From NCBI GenBank assembly GCA_002359185.1, contig DEML01000041.1:129534-158343 (forward strand): a stretch of DNA of 28,810 nucleotides, read 5' to 3'. This stretch comes from Planctomycetaceae bacterium UBA2671 (GTDB lineage Bacteria; Planctomycetota; Planctomycetia; Planctomycetales; Planctomycetaceae). Each line of letters starts with the position of its first letter. Within the stretch, counting starts at the first letter, position 1. The notes beneath the pieces are model-generated. The model worked only from the letters and a program-made list of their open reading frames with translations. It did not search any database and had not been told where the DNA came from. Of the stretch, positions 9,401 through 16,767 are shown piece after piece. Made by a program: the position numbers and the translations under genes.

Positions 9401-10315
9401 GACAATTCCCGCGACATGTGTTCCATGTGCTCCAGTATCGCAGACAATGGAAACCAGTTTACCATCGTCGTAAATGTTGACGCCGAAGTTCATGTTGATC
9501 GGATCGGCGAAGGTGTCATATTTTCGTTCAATACGGAAATTCGTTAAGACGTCTTCTTCAGCCAGATCGCCATCTTCGTCGGTATCGATGACCGCCCGAT
9601 GATGTTCGCCATCGTGAAATACGACGCAGTCGTAAATCGGGCCGGGGTCGGAATAGTCTTTTAGCAATTCATCGATCAGTTTGACCTGAGCTTCCAGCTC
9701 CGCCTGTTCTTTTTTCTCTTCCTCTTTCGGCTTGGGATGCTCGGCTTTCCAGTTGGCCAGTTTGTGGGAGAGTTTCGCTCGATGCAGTTGCTGCTCCTCT
9801 TTGAATGCCTTTTCTCGTTCTGCTTTAATGACGGTCACAAGTTCAGGGGGAAGCAGTTCGTAGCCGGATTTCATGCCAAGTCGGAACTCGCCAGATGGGT
9901 TTTTCCAATCCGCAGAGAGCTTCAGTTTACGTCCGCTCAGGCCAGTCAGTTCATTATTTTCGGCTTTTGTGGGATCGTTCATGCTCACATCGCCACTACC
10001 GGTGCCGTCGATCATGTCGATGACTTTGGGGCGACCATCAGGTGTGGTCTGCAATCCGACTGCTCCGGGATCGACACCCGTATCGAAAATAGCGACTATT
10101 GTGCCACGACCATCGGCTTCGGGGTGATCTTTCAGGAATCGAAGAGCCCCGGTTTCCACTTTCGGCATCCAACTCAAATCCGTTGGAACTGCGGCCTGTT
10201 TCGGAGGCTGGGTTGTGGCTTCCTGAGTCTTCGCATCATTCACCGGCTGGCCGATGACGGAAAAAGCGGGAAGTGCCAGAGCCGTTACCAGCCATAAAAT
10301 CGAACTACGTCGCAT
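6491..10315 (-). CDS. Secreted S8 subtilase of the tripeptidyl-peptidase II type
   Basis: About 1274 aa from the ATG at 10315, which begins a clean signal peptide (MRRSSILWLVTALALPAFSV); an upstream in-frame ATG at 10402 would bury it. The catalytic tetrad is complete: Asp78 (AIFDTGVD), His297 (GAHGTHVAG), Asn395 (SSAGNAG) and Ser482 (NGTSMASP). The Asp and His are separated by an insert of about 200 residues. Together with the motifs YSDPGPIYDC, VAPGAQI and STVGAPGGTTS and the total length, this matches eukaryotic TPP II, which trims tripeptides from peptide N-termini as a giant cytosolic complex. Here the signal peptide suggests periplasmic or exported action on peptides. The C-terminal 700 residues form beta-rich and then charged helical regions as in TPP II. 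A hairpin terminator follows at 6427-6468. Confidence 0.93.
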   Translation of the reverse strand: MRRSSILWLVTALALPAFSVIGQPVNDAKTQEATTQPPKQAAVPTDLSWMPKVETGALRFLKDHPEADGRGTIVAIFDTGVDPGAVGLQTTPDGRPKVIDMIDGTGSGDVSMNDPTKAENNELTGLSGRKLKLSADWKNPSGEFRLGMKSGYELLPPELVTVIKAEREKAFKEEQQLHRAKLSHKLANWKAEHPKPKEEEKKEQAELEAQVKLIDELLKDYSDPGPIYDCVVFHDGEHHRAVIDTDEDGDLAEEDVLTNFRIERKYDTFADPINMNFGVNIYDDGKLVSIVCDTGAHGTHVAGIVAAYYPEHPEWNGVAPGAQIVSVKIGDTRLDGMENGPGLVRGLKAVLENKCDLINMSYGEPSQTPNVGRVAELYAEVVTDHDVIFVSSAGNAGPALSTVGAPGGTTSVILGVGAYISPEMMKSEYSLRDDLPGLPYTWTSRGPTTDGDMGVDIFAPGGAIAPVPQWTRQANQQMNGTSMASPNACGNIALLLSAAKQNKLTYNPFSVRKAIQNTAEVVPDAEVFAAGPGLLQVDKAWSYLENHAKESSQLLNFEVSVPAMNNARGIYLRDPHQTLAAAAHRVYVSPKFPEGTPIENRLDVNLFCNLKATADFVKVGKLLHLNHGGNRLDVEVDPTELETGVHFAEVVAYEAKSDESNILFRIPITVVIPVRDAELTKSHYKLEYENDFVPGQLQRHFLDVPSGATWCELTMSLVDTTEPKFFRLHTMQLVDGEDFEHVEAGSYYQITPQVETTSAFRVVPGRTLEIVLGQYWSILGESRLKYSVQFHGGEPDDASLTLAYGQGPSAVTITNQLQPEKISPSAKLTKWNKVLLPESHEIEALTLDRDVLPDGSAVYELTLSYELKLDKKTSVTPHIFAWENRLYDSEVGPFIYHVLDSNKQRITTNDMFADAVSLEKGTYKIEVVTQHHDYDTLDGFKKLPLTIEQSLSSPISLDFWSSHAAAANETSGGTSGILSGDDSLTVYVDEPKASSLPKGISAGDYLVGSVTYSEDDDAATDYEVRYYYTASESSDSESSKSEDKKSLEEQVRELQMTYLKTLDPTSEEYTKLKESLMAGDDSARKLLKIELELLDSDNKRKERLEKVIEAADKLIATYDQNQIAAQLSRRAPEGDEEAKKARKKAETEKAELVDALYRKARAIAYRELPDVVEKSPIEDQAAQVKAFADSLAALESWVNLSEKDYFLLTVRRERRAGRYASAILLLDKQIDASAPFLYYKKRLDMLGQLEWEAWQQWQQKQMLLKFPEKHPPYK

Positions 10316-10708
10316 ATCTGTTCCATCCGTTAAGCATAACTTCGAATTTGTCCCGGAAATGAACACACAGAGGGATATACCCATCCCACACGAAGCTCGC
10401 ATTTCCGCCAGACTACGAAACTATCCTACTCCACGAAGTCGAACTTTCCAAATCGTTACGACAGGAAAGGAGGCGATTTCTCCAAACATGGATAACCGAT
10501 TGGTGTTTATCGCAATCGCAACTTCATCTGACTTATGCAATGATCTGTCAGTTCAAACGCAAGTCGATTCAGTTCCTGAGATCTCCAGGACGACAATAGT
10601 TTCAGAGGAAAAAATTCGTAATTGCGACTGCTGTTCCCGATAGATAACGTAACACTCCTCACTCTATACAGAACGAACGCACTGATTGAAATTACTACAG
10701 GAATCATT
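10316..10708. other. 393-nt divergent intergenic region
   Basis: It separates the minus-strand peptidase gene from the plus-strand SnoaL-like gene and should hold both promoters. An AGGAGG lies at 10468-10473, but the next in-frame ATG (10488) is 14 bases away, so the 51-codon frame that follows is not convincing. No strong inverted repeat was seen beyond a short GAGATCTC palindrome at 10578-10585. Confidence 0.4.
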
Positions 10709-11077
10709 ATGGGCAATACACAAACAGCAACGTCATTCATGCAAATGGTCACTGCAGGTGATATTCAGCAAGCTTATAGAGAGTATGTGAGTGATCTTTT
10801 TATTCACCACAACGTCTATTACCCTGGAGATCGTGAATCGTTGCTGGAAGCCATGATTGAGAATCATGAACAGTTCCCGAATAAGATCCTCGACATCAAA
10901 CGGACGATTACCGAAAACGACCTTGTTGTCGTGCATTCTTTGATCAAACTCGATGCAGAGCATGATGGCGTTGTCGCTGTTCACATCTTCCGCTTTGAAA
11001 ACCAGCAAATCGTTGAATTGTGGGATATGACTCAGGCTGTCGATCCCGATTCACCGAACGAAAACGGTTTGATTTAG
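10709..11077 (+). CDS. SnoaL-like (NTF2-fold) protein
   Basis: The protein is 122 aa from the ATG at 10709, preceded by AGGA nine bases upstream; the frame stays open further upstream, but those residues look untranslated. The pattern AYREYVSDLFIHHNVYYPGD, then LLEAMIENHEQFPNK, a VVVHSLI strand, and an ending of VAVHIFRFENQQIVELWDM matches the SnoaL-like or COG4922 group of NTF2-fold proteins, which include cyclases and small-molecule binders. The reaction cannot be told from sequence alone. No signal peptide is present. It converges with the lipoprotein gene, 31 nt apart. Confidence 0.85.
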   Translation: MGNTQTATSFMQMVTAGDIQQAYREYVSDLFIHHNVYYPGDRESLLEAMIENHEQFPNKILDIKRTITENDLVVVHSLIKLDAEHDGVVAVHIFRFENQQIVELWDMTQAVDPDSPNENGLI

Positions 11078-11108
11078 TCGGCTTGGATTTATCTCCAGTC
11101 ACTGGTTT

Positions 11109-11570
11109 TTAACGTGCAGCGGAGTATTCCTGCTCAAACCGCTGCTGCTCTTTCTGAAAGACTTTCAGGCTTGGAAGTCGTGCGGTTTTGTATTGGTTTT
11201 CGTCCAGTGAAATCTGCTTGCCTGTATTTTCCTGAATAACAGTCGCGATTTTCTCGTTGCTTAATTCGCCTTGTGGTAATTGGATCGCGACATATCCCTC
11301 CTGCATTTTCGCATGAGATTGTCCGCGATATTCGTGCGGCGGGAGATAAATGGCTCCCGTTGTAATATCGACGGCAAACGCAATGACACCCGGAATGAAG
11401 AACAGTAGTAAACCGAGACCATCCAAGGCGACAACTTTCCAATCGATCTGTCCGCCAGTCTGACCTCGCCGTTCTGGATAGAGAAGTGTCCCACATCCAG
11501 AAACCGCAGGAATTGTAAGCGCACAGACGACCTGCGCCATGAATTGTCGCCTTGAACAGAAAGAGATCAT
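11109..11570 (-). CDS. Small YceK/YidQ-like lipoprotein
   Basis: The start at 11570 is chosen because a GGGAG site lies seven bases upstream and a signal peptide follows directly; an upstream in-frame ATG at 11606 has neither. The 153-aa product has an Arg-Arg n-region (SRRQFMAQ), a hydrophobic core and a lipobox AVSGC with Cys26, so it is probably a lipid-anchored envelope protein. A GTLLYPERRGQ segment, then DWKVVALDGLGLLLFFIPGV and an AVDITTGAIYLPP segment, recall YceK/YidQ-type small lipoproteins of unknown role. The C-terminal half is charged and helical. The twin Arg pair could suggest Tat export, but the motif is incomplete. Confidence 0.8.
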   Translation of the reverse strand: MISFCSRRQFMAQVVCALTIPAVSGCGTLLYPERRGQTGGQIDWKVVALDGLGLLLFFIPGVIAFAVDITTGAIYLPPHEYRGQSHAKMQEGYVAIQLPQGELSNEKIATVIQENTGKQISLDENQYKTARLPSLKVFQKEQQRFEQEYSAAR

Positions 11571-11737
11571 TGAGTAACTCCCGGCATTCAAGCCAGAGGA
11601 TTGCATCAGTGTGAATTAAGTGGCCCGCAAAATTCACCAAGGGAGAACTCAGAGAATTCAGTGCGAGTGGTAATGGGAATGAACGACTGCGGCAATACAA
11701 AAATGAAATCGCACTAATTTTGCAATTTCTTCTCGAT

Positions 11738-11808
11738 CAAGTGGTGACCCAGAAAGTATACTCATGTATACTTTAAAATAATGCATACACAATCCGGGTC
11801 GCCACTTG
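11738..11808. promoter_or_regulatory. Nested inverted repeats upstream of the SulP-carbonic anhydrase gene
   Basis: Outer arms CAAGTGGTGACCC (11738-11750) and GGGTCGCCACTTG (11796-11808) pair at 12 of 13 positions. Inside them is the perfect palindrome AAAGTATAC-TCAT-GTATACTTT (11753-11774). The site is about 145-215 nt before the chosen start at 11954, between two divergent genes, where a terminator would make little sense. An operator or a small mobile palindrome are the two likely readings. Confidence 0.55.
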
Positions 11809-11830
11809 GAGAGAAATCTACACCAAATAG

Positions 11831-11874
11831 TGCAAATTATTGCACATGTCGAGTCGTTCTACGCAATTCATTGC
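11831..11874. promoter_or_regulatory. Two TTGCA-type inverted repeats, operator-like
   Basis: TGCAA-ATTA-TTGCA (11831-11844) and GCAA-TTCA-TTGC (11863-11874) share the same half-sites and 4-nt spacers, with centres about 31 nt apart, roughly three helical turns. This spacing suits a dimeric regulator binding twice on one DNA face. They lie 80-123 nt before the transporter start. Confidence 0.4.
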
Positions 11875-11953
11875 ACAACCCCCTTGTTATTCGGTTACAA
11901 AAAACTTATATGTTTCCTTCCAAGCTCAACACTCACCTAGAAAGTGCCTGGTA

Positions 11954-14194
11954 ATGGAAACTGAATCAAAAACAACAACTCTTTTCAAAGATCTTGTCTC
12001 TGGATTAGTTGTATTTCTCGTAGCCTTACCTCTTTGCCTGGGGGTTGCGCTAGCCTCTAATGCTCCTCTGATGTCAGGGATTCTTGCGGGAATTATCGGA
12101 GGAATTATTGTCGGATTCCTGAGTGGCTCCCATACGAGTGTCAGTGGACCAGCTGCCGGTCTGACTGCTGTCGTTGCCGCCCAGATTGCATTGCTGGATG
12201 GGAACTTCGAAAGCTTTCTGCTTGTCGTCTTTTTAGCAGGCGTGATCCAGGTCGTCATAGGACTCCTGCAAGGCGGTTCTATCGCAGAGTTTTTTCCGAC
12301 CAGTGTTATTAAAGGTCTGCTCAGTGCCATTGGTATTATTCTGATCCTCAAGCAGATTCCTCACCTTTTCGGTCATGATACTGACCCTGAAGGCGAGATG
12401 TCGTTTCAACAACCTGACCACGAAAATACCTTTTCCGAACTCCTGGCCATGACTGGTGATCTGCATTGGGGAGCTTCGGTCATTGGCATTGCATCCCTGG
12501 TCCTGCTGGTTATCTATGGCCGGATTTCGTTCTTTAAAAAGTTGAACATTCCAGGCCCGCTGATTGCTGTATTGTTCGGGACCGGGGTGAAATTTGCTTA
12601 CGATCAATTTATGCCTGGAACAAACTGGCAAATTGGCTCGTCCCATCTGGTGCAATTGCCAATCGCGGGAAGTATTTCCGAGTTCACGGGCTTTATGACC
12701 ATGGCTGATTTTTCTCAGCTGGCAAATCCCATTGTTTATACAGGGGCAATCACAGTTGCTCTGGTCGCCTCACTGGAAACATTATTGAATCTGGAAGCGG
12801 TCGATAAGCTCGATCCTCAACAAAGAACTTCGCCCCCGAACCGAGAACTGGTTGCGCAGGGAGCCGGGAATATGGTGGGGGGACTGATTGGGGCAATTCC
12901 AGTTACCTCTGTCATCATCCGCAGTTCTGTAAACATCAACTCCGGTGGACGCACAAAAGCTGCTGCTATCTTTCACGGGTTTCTTTTATTGTTTTGCGTC
13001 TCGATGCTGCCTCAGATTTTGAATCAGATTCCGCTTTCGTGCCTGGCCGCCATCCTGATTTTGACAGGTGTCAAGCTGGCCAGTCCGCATCTGTTTAAAG
13101 AGATGTGGCGAGGTGGCTGGAATGAATTCATCCCATTTATCGTGACAACTTCAGCTATTGTTTTAACGGACTTGTTGATTGGTATTCTCATCGGGCTGGG
13201 GGTCAGCATTGCGTTCATTCTGAAAAACAGTTTGCATCGACCGATTCGCCGCATCATGGAAAAGCATGTCAGTGGAAATGTATTGAGAATTCAACTGGCG
13301 AATCAGGTCACGTTTCTAAATCGGGGAGCGCTGAATCGGGTCTTCGATGAAATTCAGGATGGCGAACATGTTCTCATCGACGCCAGCCAGACGGATTACA
13401 TCGATCCCGATGTTCGTCATCTGATTCGTGACTTCGATGAAGTGACTGCTCCTGCTCGCGGTATTTCGGTCAGCCTGGTTGGCTTTAAAGATGACTATGA
13501 GTTTGAAGATAAGGTCCAGTATGTCGACTATTCGAATCGGGATGTTCAGGAGAAGATGACTCCTTCCCAAGCTCTTCAACTCATGCTCGATGGTAATGAA
13601 CGCTTTCAATCGGGTCGGCAGATTTCACGAAATCTGGGCCGCCAGGTTTCGTCAACTGCAGGTGGCCAATTTCCGATTGCGGTCGTTCTGAGTTGTATTG
13701 ATTCCCGAACTCCTGCGGAATTGATTTTTGATATGGGCCTCGGAGATATCTTCAGTGTGCGTGTCGCCGGGAATGTGACCAGTCCTCAGGTCCTGGGCAG
13801 TATGGAATATGGCTGTTCCCAGGCTGGTTCGAAGTTGCTTCTGGTTGTGGGACATACCCGTTGTGGAGCAGTCACCGCTGCTGTCGATCTGGCTTGCAGT
13901 CACCAAAATGCGACTGAAGCCACTGGATGTGAGCATATTGACAGCATCGTCGATGAAGTCGATCACTCGATTGACGATTCGATCATTGAACGGGTCAGCA
14001 AGACACAAGCGGAACAGAAAAACGAAATTGTTGATGATGTTGCCCGCATGAATGTACAACACACGGTCGATAAAATCCGCGAACAAAGTAAGGTCTTGCG
14101 CAACATGGAAATCAATCGAGAAATCGCGATTGTGGGAGCCATGTATGATGTCAGCACGGGACAGGTCGATGTGATCACGCCTCCCATCAGTTAA
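11954..14194 (+). CDS. SulP anion transporter fused to STAS and beta-carbonic anhydrase
   Basis: About 746 aa. Residues 8-420 form a SulP-family membrane core with many TM segments, beginning KDLVSGLVVFLVALPLCLGV as in this family. Residues about 425-530 look like a STAS domain (HVLIDASQTDYIDPDV). Residues 535-746 are a complete beta-carbonic anhydrase: Cys581, Asp583 and Arg585 in SCIDSR, and His634 and Cys637 in GHTRCGA, giving the zinc ligands and the Asp-Arg dyad. SulP-carbonic anhydrase fusions are a known type thought to import bicarbonate and interconvert it with CO2 at the cytoplasmic side; substrate here is inferred. The start at 11954 places the family N-terminus correctly; an upstream ATG at 11840 adds an unlikely extension. 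The leader carries strong palindromes. Confidence 0.95.
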   Translation: METESKTTTLFKDLVSGLVVFLVALPLCLGVALASNAPLMSGILAGIIGGIIVGFLSGSHTSVSGPAAGLTAVVAAQIALLDGNFESFLLVVFLAGVIQVVIGLLQGGSIAEFFPTSVIKGLLSAIGIILILKQIPHLFGHDTDPEGEMSFQQPDHENTFSELLAMTGDLHWGASVIGIASLVLLVIYGRISFFKKLNIPGPLIAVLFGTGVKFAYDQFMPGTNWQIGSSHLVQLPIAGSISEFTGFMTMADFSQLANPIVYTGAITVALVASLETLLNLEAVDKLDPQQRTSPPNRELVAQGAGNMVGGLIGAIPVTSVIIRSSVNINSGGRTKAAAIFHGFLLLFCVSMLPQILNQIPLSCLAAILILTGVKLASPHLFKEMWRGGWNEFIPFIVTTSAIVLTDLLIGILIGLGVSIAFILKNSLHRPIRRIMEKHVSGNVLRIQLANQVTFLNRGALNRVFDEIQDGEHVLIDASQTDYIDPDVRHLIRDFDEVTAPARGISVSLVGFKDDYEFEDKVQYVDYSNRDVQEKMTPSQALQLMLDGNERFQSGRQISRNLGRQVSSTAGGQFPIAVVLSCIDSRTPAELIFDMGLGDIFSVRVAGNVTSPQVLGSMEYGCSQAGSKLLLVVGHTRCGAVTAAVDLACSHQNATEATGCEHIDSIVDEVDHSIDDSIIERVSKTQAEQKNEIVDDVARMNVQHTVDKIREQSKVLRNMEINREIAIVGAMYDVSTGQVDVITPPIS

Positions 14195-14306
14195 TCGGGA
14201 TTGATGAAAGACAATTGCCATTCTTCTGACTATGATTTCTTAAATCATCAGGAGATGGTCTCCCGATCGAGATTTCGACTGACTCTTGTCGCAAAGTTCA
14301 GTTTTC

Positions 14307-15284
14307 ATGAAAGTTCGCTGTACTTCTCTGGCTGGAGATTCCGGACCTCATTTTCAGATGCTGTCAGAAAATGGCTTTACGGTTTTACCGGGAAATCGAG
14401 AACGAAATTATCGAAATCCTTCCGAACTGATTGAAGAACTTGCCGAGTGTGTAGCCGTCATTGCCGGCTCAGAACCTTACCCGGCTCATGTCCTGGCCGC
14501 ACTGCCCCAACTGCGCGTCATTGCCCGCACTGGAGTCGGTTTCGATGCGATTGATCTCACCACCTGTAACGAATTAAAAATCGCAGTCGCCATCACCCCG
14601 GGTGTCAATCATCATGCGGTTGCCGAACATACGATCGCGATGTTGATGGCAGTCGCACGAGGGTTTCCTGATCGTGATCGTTTTGTTCGAGCCGGCAAAT
14701 GGAAACGCTTCAACACACCTCGCGTGATGGGGAGCACACTCGGATTGATGGGGCTGGGGCGAATTGGCAAAGCAGTCGCTGAGCGGGCGATCGGACTTGG
14801 TATGCAAGTCATCGCTCACGATCCGCAAATCGACCAGGAATATATTAACCATCATAAGATTCAATCCGTCCCGGTATATGAGCTTCTCTCGCGTTCCGAA
14901 TTTGTCTCCCTGCACTTGCCGGCTGGTCAGCAGACCCACCATTTCATCAATCGGGAAACGCTTTCGCTGATGAAAGCGGGTGCAATTCTCATCAATACTG
15001 CTCGGGGTTCGTTAATTGATGAAGCTGCGTTATGCGAAGCAATAACGAGCGGTCATCTTCGTGGGGCTGCTCTGGATGTTTTTGAACAGGAACCTTTACC
15101 CATCAATAGCCCCTTACTACAAATCGATCGAATCCTGCTGAGTGGACATCTGGCTGGTCTGGATGAACAAGCTGAAGAGGGCACATTGTCGATGTCAGCC
15201 GAGACCCTTCTGAAATTGTATCGCGGAGAATGGCCGACGGATGTGATCGTCAATCATCAGGACCTGAAGCAATGGTCCTGGTAG
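14307..15284 (+). CDS. D-2-hydroxyacid dehydrogenase (phosphoglycerate dehydrogenase-like)
   Basis: A 325-aa NAD-dependent oxidoreductase. Visible features are the Rossmann motif GLGRIG (149-154), Asp172 after the second strand for NAD selectivity, and the catalytic set Arg233 (NTARGSLIDE), Glu262 (DVFEQEP) and His281 (LLSGHLAG). Family members reduce 2-oxoacids or oxidise 3-phosphoglycerate; no ACT or other regulatory domain follows, unlike full-length SerA, so serine biosynthesis is possible but not shown. The ATG at 14307 is preferred; a TTG 21 bases upstream adds only seven unlikely residues, and neither has a clear Shine-Dalgarno site. It lies 112 nt after the SulP fusion on the same strand. 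Confidence 0.93.
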   Translation: MKVRCTSLAGDSGPHFQMLSENGFTVLPGNRERNYRNPSELIEELAECVAVIAGSEPYPAHVLAALPQLRVIARTGVGFDAIDLTTCNELKIAVAITPGVNHHAVAEHTIAMLMAVARGFPDRDRFVRAGKWKRFNTPRVMGSTLGLMGLGRIGKAVAERAIGLGMQVIAHDPQIDQEYINHHKIQSVPVYELLSRSEFVSLHLPAGQQTHHFINRETLSLMKAGAILINTARGSLIDEAALCEAITSGHLRGAALDVFEQEPLPINSPLLQIDRILLSGHLAGLDEQAEEGTLSMSAETLLKLYRGEWPTDVIVNHQDLKQWSW

Positions 15285-15722
15285 ACCTGTACAAAATGCG
15301 TATCCTTAAAATATCGAAAGAGTTTGCGCAGACCCCTCAAAAACTTAATAAACTCTTCTCACAATCATTGAATTGTTTTGGTTAAATTATCAGAGTTTTT
15401 CAGAGCACCGCTATTATTTATTGCCGTTTCCACGAATCTGAAGCAGGTAAAGAACTGGAAATAGAAGGCCCAAACCATCAATAGCCGCTCAATAATCTGC
15501 AAACTGCAGGAATTACTGCGGGTGCAATACACAAAATCAGTTAATTGAACGCCCTCGCGATCATTTGTGGTAAAATATGATAGTCGTTTTCACGAAAGTG
15601 TAGTGGGTGGATGCCTGGAAAATAGGCTTCAAACCCTAAAAAAGCCGCTACTGTCAACTACATACTGCAGTAGGTTGTGAAATTGTGTCCCAGATCAGAC
15701 CCGGTCATGAATTGGATAACTT
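15285..15722. other. 438-nt leader region of the REC-HATPase gene
   Basis: No ORF of note. Two diverged copies of a foldable element fill 15424-15510 and 15583-15673 (listed separately). The last 50 nt before the start show no Shine-Dalgarno site. Confidence 0.6.
15424..15673 (+). ncRNA. Two diverged tandem copies of a structured leader element, possibly cis-regulatory RNA
   Basis: Copy A (15424-15510) and copy B (15583-15673) share, in order, CGTTTYCACGAA, CTGGAAA-ATAG, AAACC, AGCCGCT and a terminal CTGCAG. Copy B folds as three nested stems: GTAGT (15600-15604) with GCTAC (15647-15651), GGGT (15605-15608) with ACCC (15633-15636), and GCCT (15613-15616) with AGGC (15624-15627). A competing stem CTACTG (15648-15653) with CAGTAG (15668-15673) would break the outer stem. 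Copy B ends 50 nt before the regulator gene. It did not fit the c-di-GMP-I, glycine, TPP or cobalamin consensus from memory. A diverged intergenic repeat is the alternative. Confidence 0.4.
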
Positions 15723-16694
15723 ATGCATATCATGCTGATCGACGAATCGAAATCGTTTCGACAGTTGGCCTCCATCGTATTGAAAACAGAGTTTTCCAGT
15801 CTGAAAATGGATGCTGTCGAAGATACCGAACATGCGATTCGCCTGCTGCGTCTGGCTTCTTATAAACTGATTGTGATCGACGTTACACTATTAAATACTT
15901 CTGGATGCGACATTCTGGATCATTTAAACCAGCGATATCCTGATATTCCAGTACTTGTCACCAGCGCGATGGGAATCGATCATGCCGTTTTGAAGGCTTT
16001 TGATCGAGGAGTGATTGGACATGTAAATAAAGAGTTGGTTCACGATGAATTTCCGACTCGAATTCAATCGATCCTGAATTCCGCTCCCAATCCCGAACCG
16101 AATTCCCTCTCGAGCAATTTACTGAAAGAGCAGACTTCCAAGTTTTCGATTCCTAATGAACGACACTTGATCATGAAGATCAATAATTACGTTGCCCAGT
16201 TACTCAAGATCTTCAATATCTGCTCAAACCGGGAACAGATGCGGGTGTTGCTGGCTCTCGAAGAAGCGCTGGTGAATGCGATCTGCCATGGGAATCTTGA
16301 AGTCAGTTCCGAACTTCGTGGTGTCGATGACGAGGCCTACACTCAATTGCTGAACGAGCGATGCAACTCTCCGCAGTTCAATGAACGTCGCGTTGAAATT
16401 CGCATTACAGTGACAAACGCTCTGGCAAAAATCCGCATTCGCGATCAAGGCCCCGGCTTCGATACCTCTTCCTTGCCCGACCCCCGCGAAGAAATCAATT
16501 TAGGGAGATCTCACGGTCGGGGTGTCCTGTTAATGCGGAGTTTTATGGATGAAGTTCATTACAACGAAACTGGGAATGAAGTCACGATGATCAAATACAA
16601 AACCGATCATGCCAACCGGTCTACTGACTCGGCAATTTGGACGCATGTCCAATGCCCGGAAATTCTTGAACTTCGAGCCGCACACAATCAATAG
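15723..16694 (+). CDS. Receiver-domain protein with RsbW-like HATPase output
   Basis: 323 aa. Residues 1-120 are a CheY-like receiver with the acidic pair Asp7/Glu8, phosphoacceptor Asp53 (LIVIDVTLL), Thr80/Ser81 and Lys103. Residues about 145-295 are a GHKL ATPase of the anti-sigma RsbW/SpoIIAB type: N-box EEALVNAICHGN (Asn185), G1 box DQGPGF (241-246) and G2 HGRGVLLMR (264-272). No dimerisation/phosphotransfer His domain and no membrane segment are present. So it is probably a response regulator whose phosphorylation controls a kinase or anti-sigma-like ATPase in the cytoplasm; partners are not in the window. An insert between N-box and G1 (about 192-222) is long for the family. Downstream stem-loop at 16705-16744. 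An ATG at 15732 is an alternative start. Confidence 0.9.
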   Translation: MHIMLIDESKSFRQLASIVLKTEFSSLKMDAVEDTEHAIRLLRLASYKLIVIDVTLLNTSGCDILDHLNQRYPDIPVLVTSAMGIDHAVLKAFDRGVIGHVNKELVHDEFPTRIQSILNSAPNPEPNSLSSNLLKEQTSKFSIPNERHLIMKINNYVAQLLKIFNICSNREQMRVLLALEEALVNAICHGNLEVSSELRGVDDEAYTQLLNERCNSPQFNERRVEIRITVTNALAKIRIRDQGPGFDTSSLPDPREEINLGRSHGRGVLLMRSFMDEVHYNETGNEVTMIKYKTDHANRSTDSAIWTHVQCPEILELRAAHNQ

Positions 16695-16704
16695 TCAAAA
16701 ATTA

Positions 16705-16744
16705 AAATAGCCAGTGGAATTCTCAATCCGGCTGGCTATTTCTT
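16705..16744. terminator. Bidirectional hairpin terminator between convergent genes
   Basis: AATAGCCAG (16706-16714) pairs with CTGGCTATT (16732-16740), followed by TCTTT on the plus strand and, on the minus strand, by TTTAATTTTT. It serves the regulator gene ending at 16694 and the minus-strand gene ending at 16768. Confidence 0.75.
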
Positions 16745-16767
16745 TGCACAATAAATTTGAAATTCCA

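Larger units (their letters stand above)
11571..11953. other. 383-nt divergent leader region, rich in palindromes
   Basis: It lies between the lipoprotein gene (minus) and the SulP-carbonic anhydrase gene (plus). It holds the nested palindrome at 11738-11808 and two TTGCA-type inverted repeats at 11831-11844 and 11863-11874, listed separately. An in-frame ATG at 11840 would extend the transporter by 38 residues, but those residues do not resemble a SulP N-terminus. Confidence 0.6.

Noticed and set aside
9737..10297. 186-aa plus-strand ORF
   Set aside because: Antisense to the N-terminal part of the TPP II-like peptidase, which has an intact catalytic tetrad.
10488..10643. 51-codon ORF after an AGGAGG in the peptidase-SnoaL gap
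   Set aside because: The spacing of 14 bases from AGGAGG to ATG is too long and the peptide has no features.
11840..11953. 38-residue N-terminal extension of the SulP fusion
   Set aside because: The added residues are unlike SulP N-termini and would overlap the TTGCA inverted repeats; ATG 11954 fits the family.
13652..14221. 189-aa minus-strand ORF
   Set aside because: Antisense to the carbonic anhydrase domain, which has all its zinc ligands.
15424..15673. c-di-GMP-I or other named riboswitch
   Set aside because: The conserved blocks did not match the c-di-GMP-I, glycine, TPP or cobalamin consensus known to me, so no family name was given.
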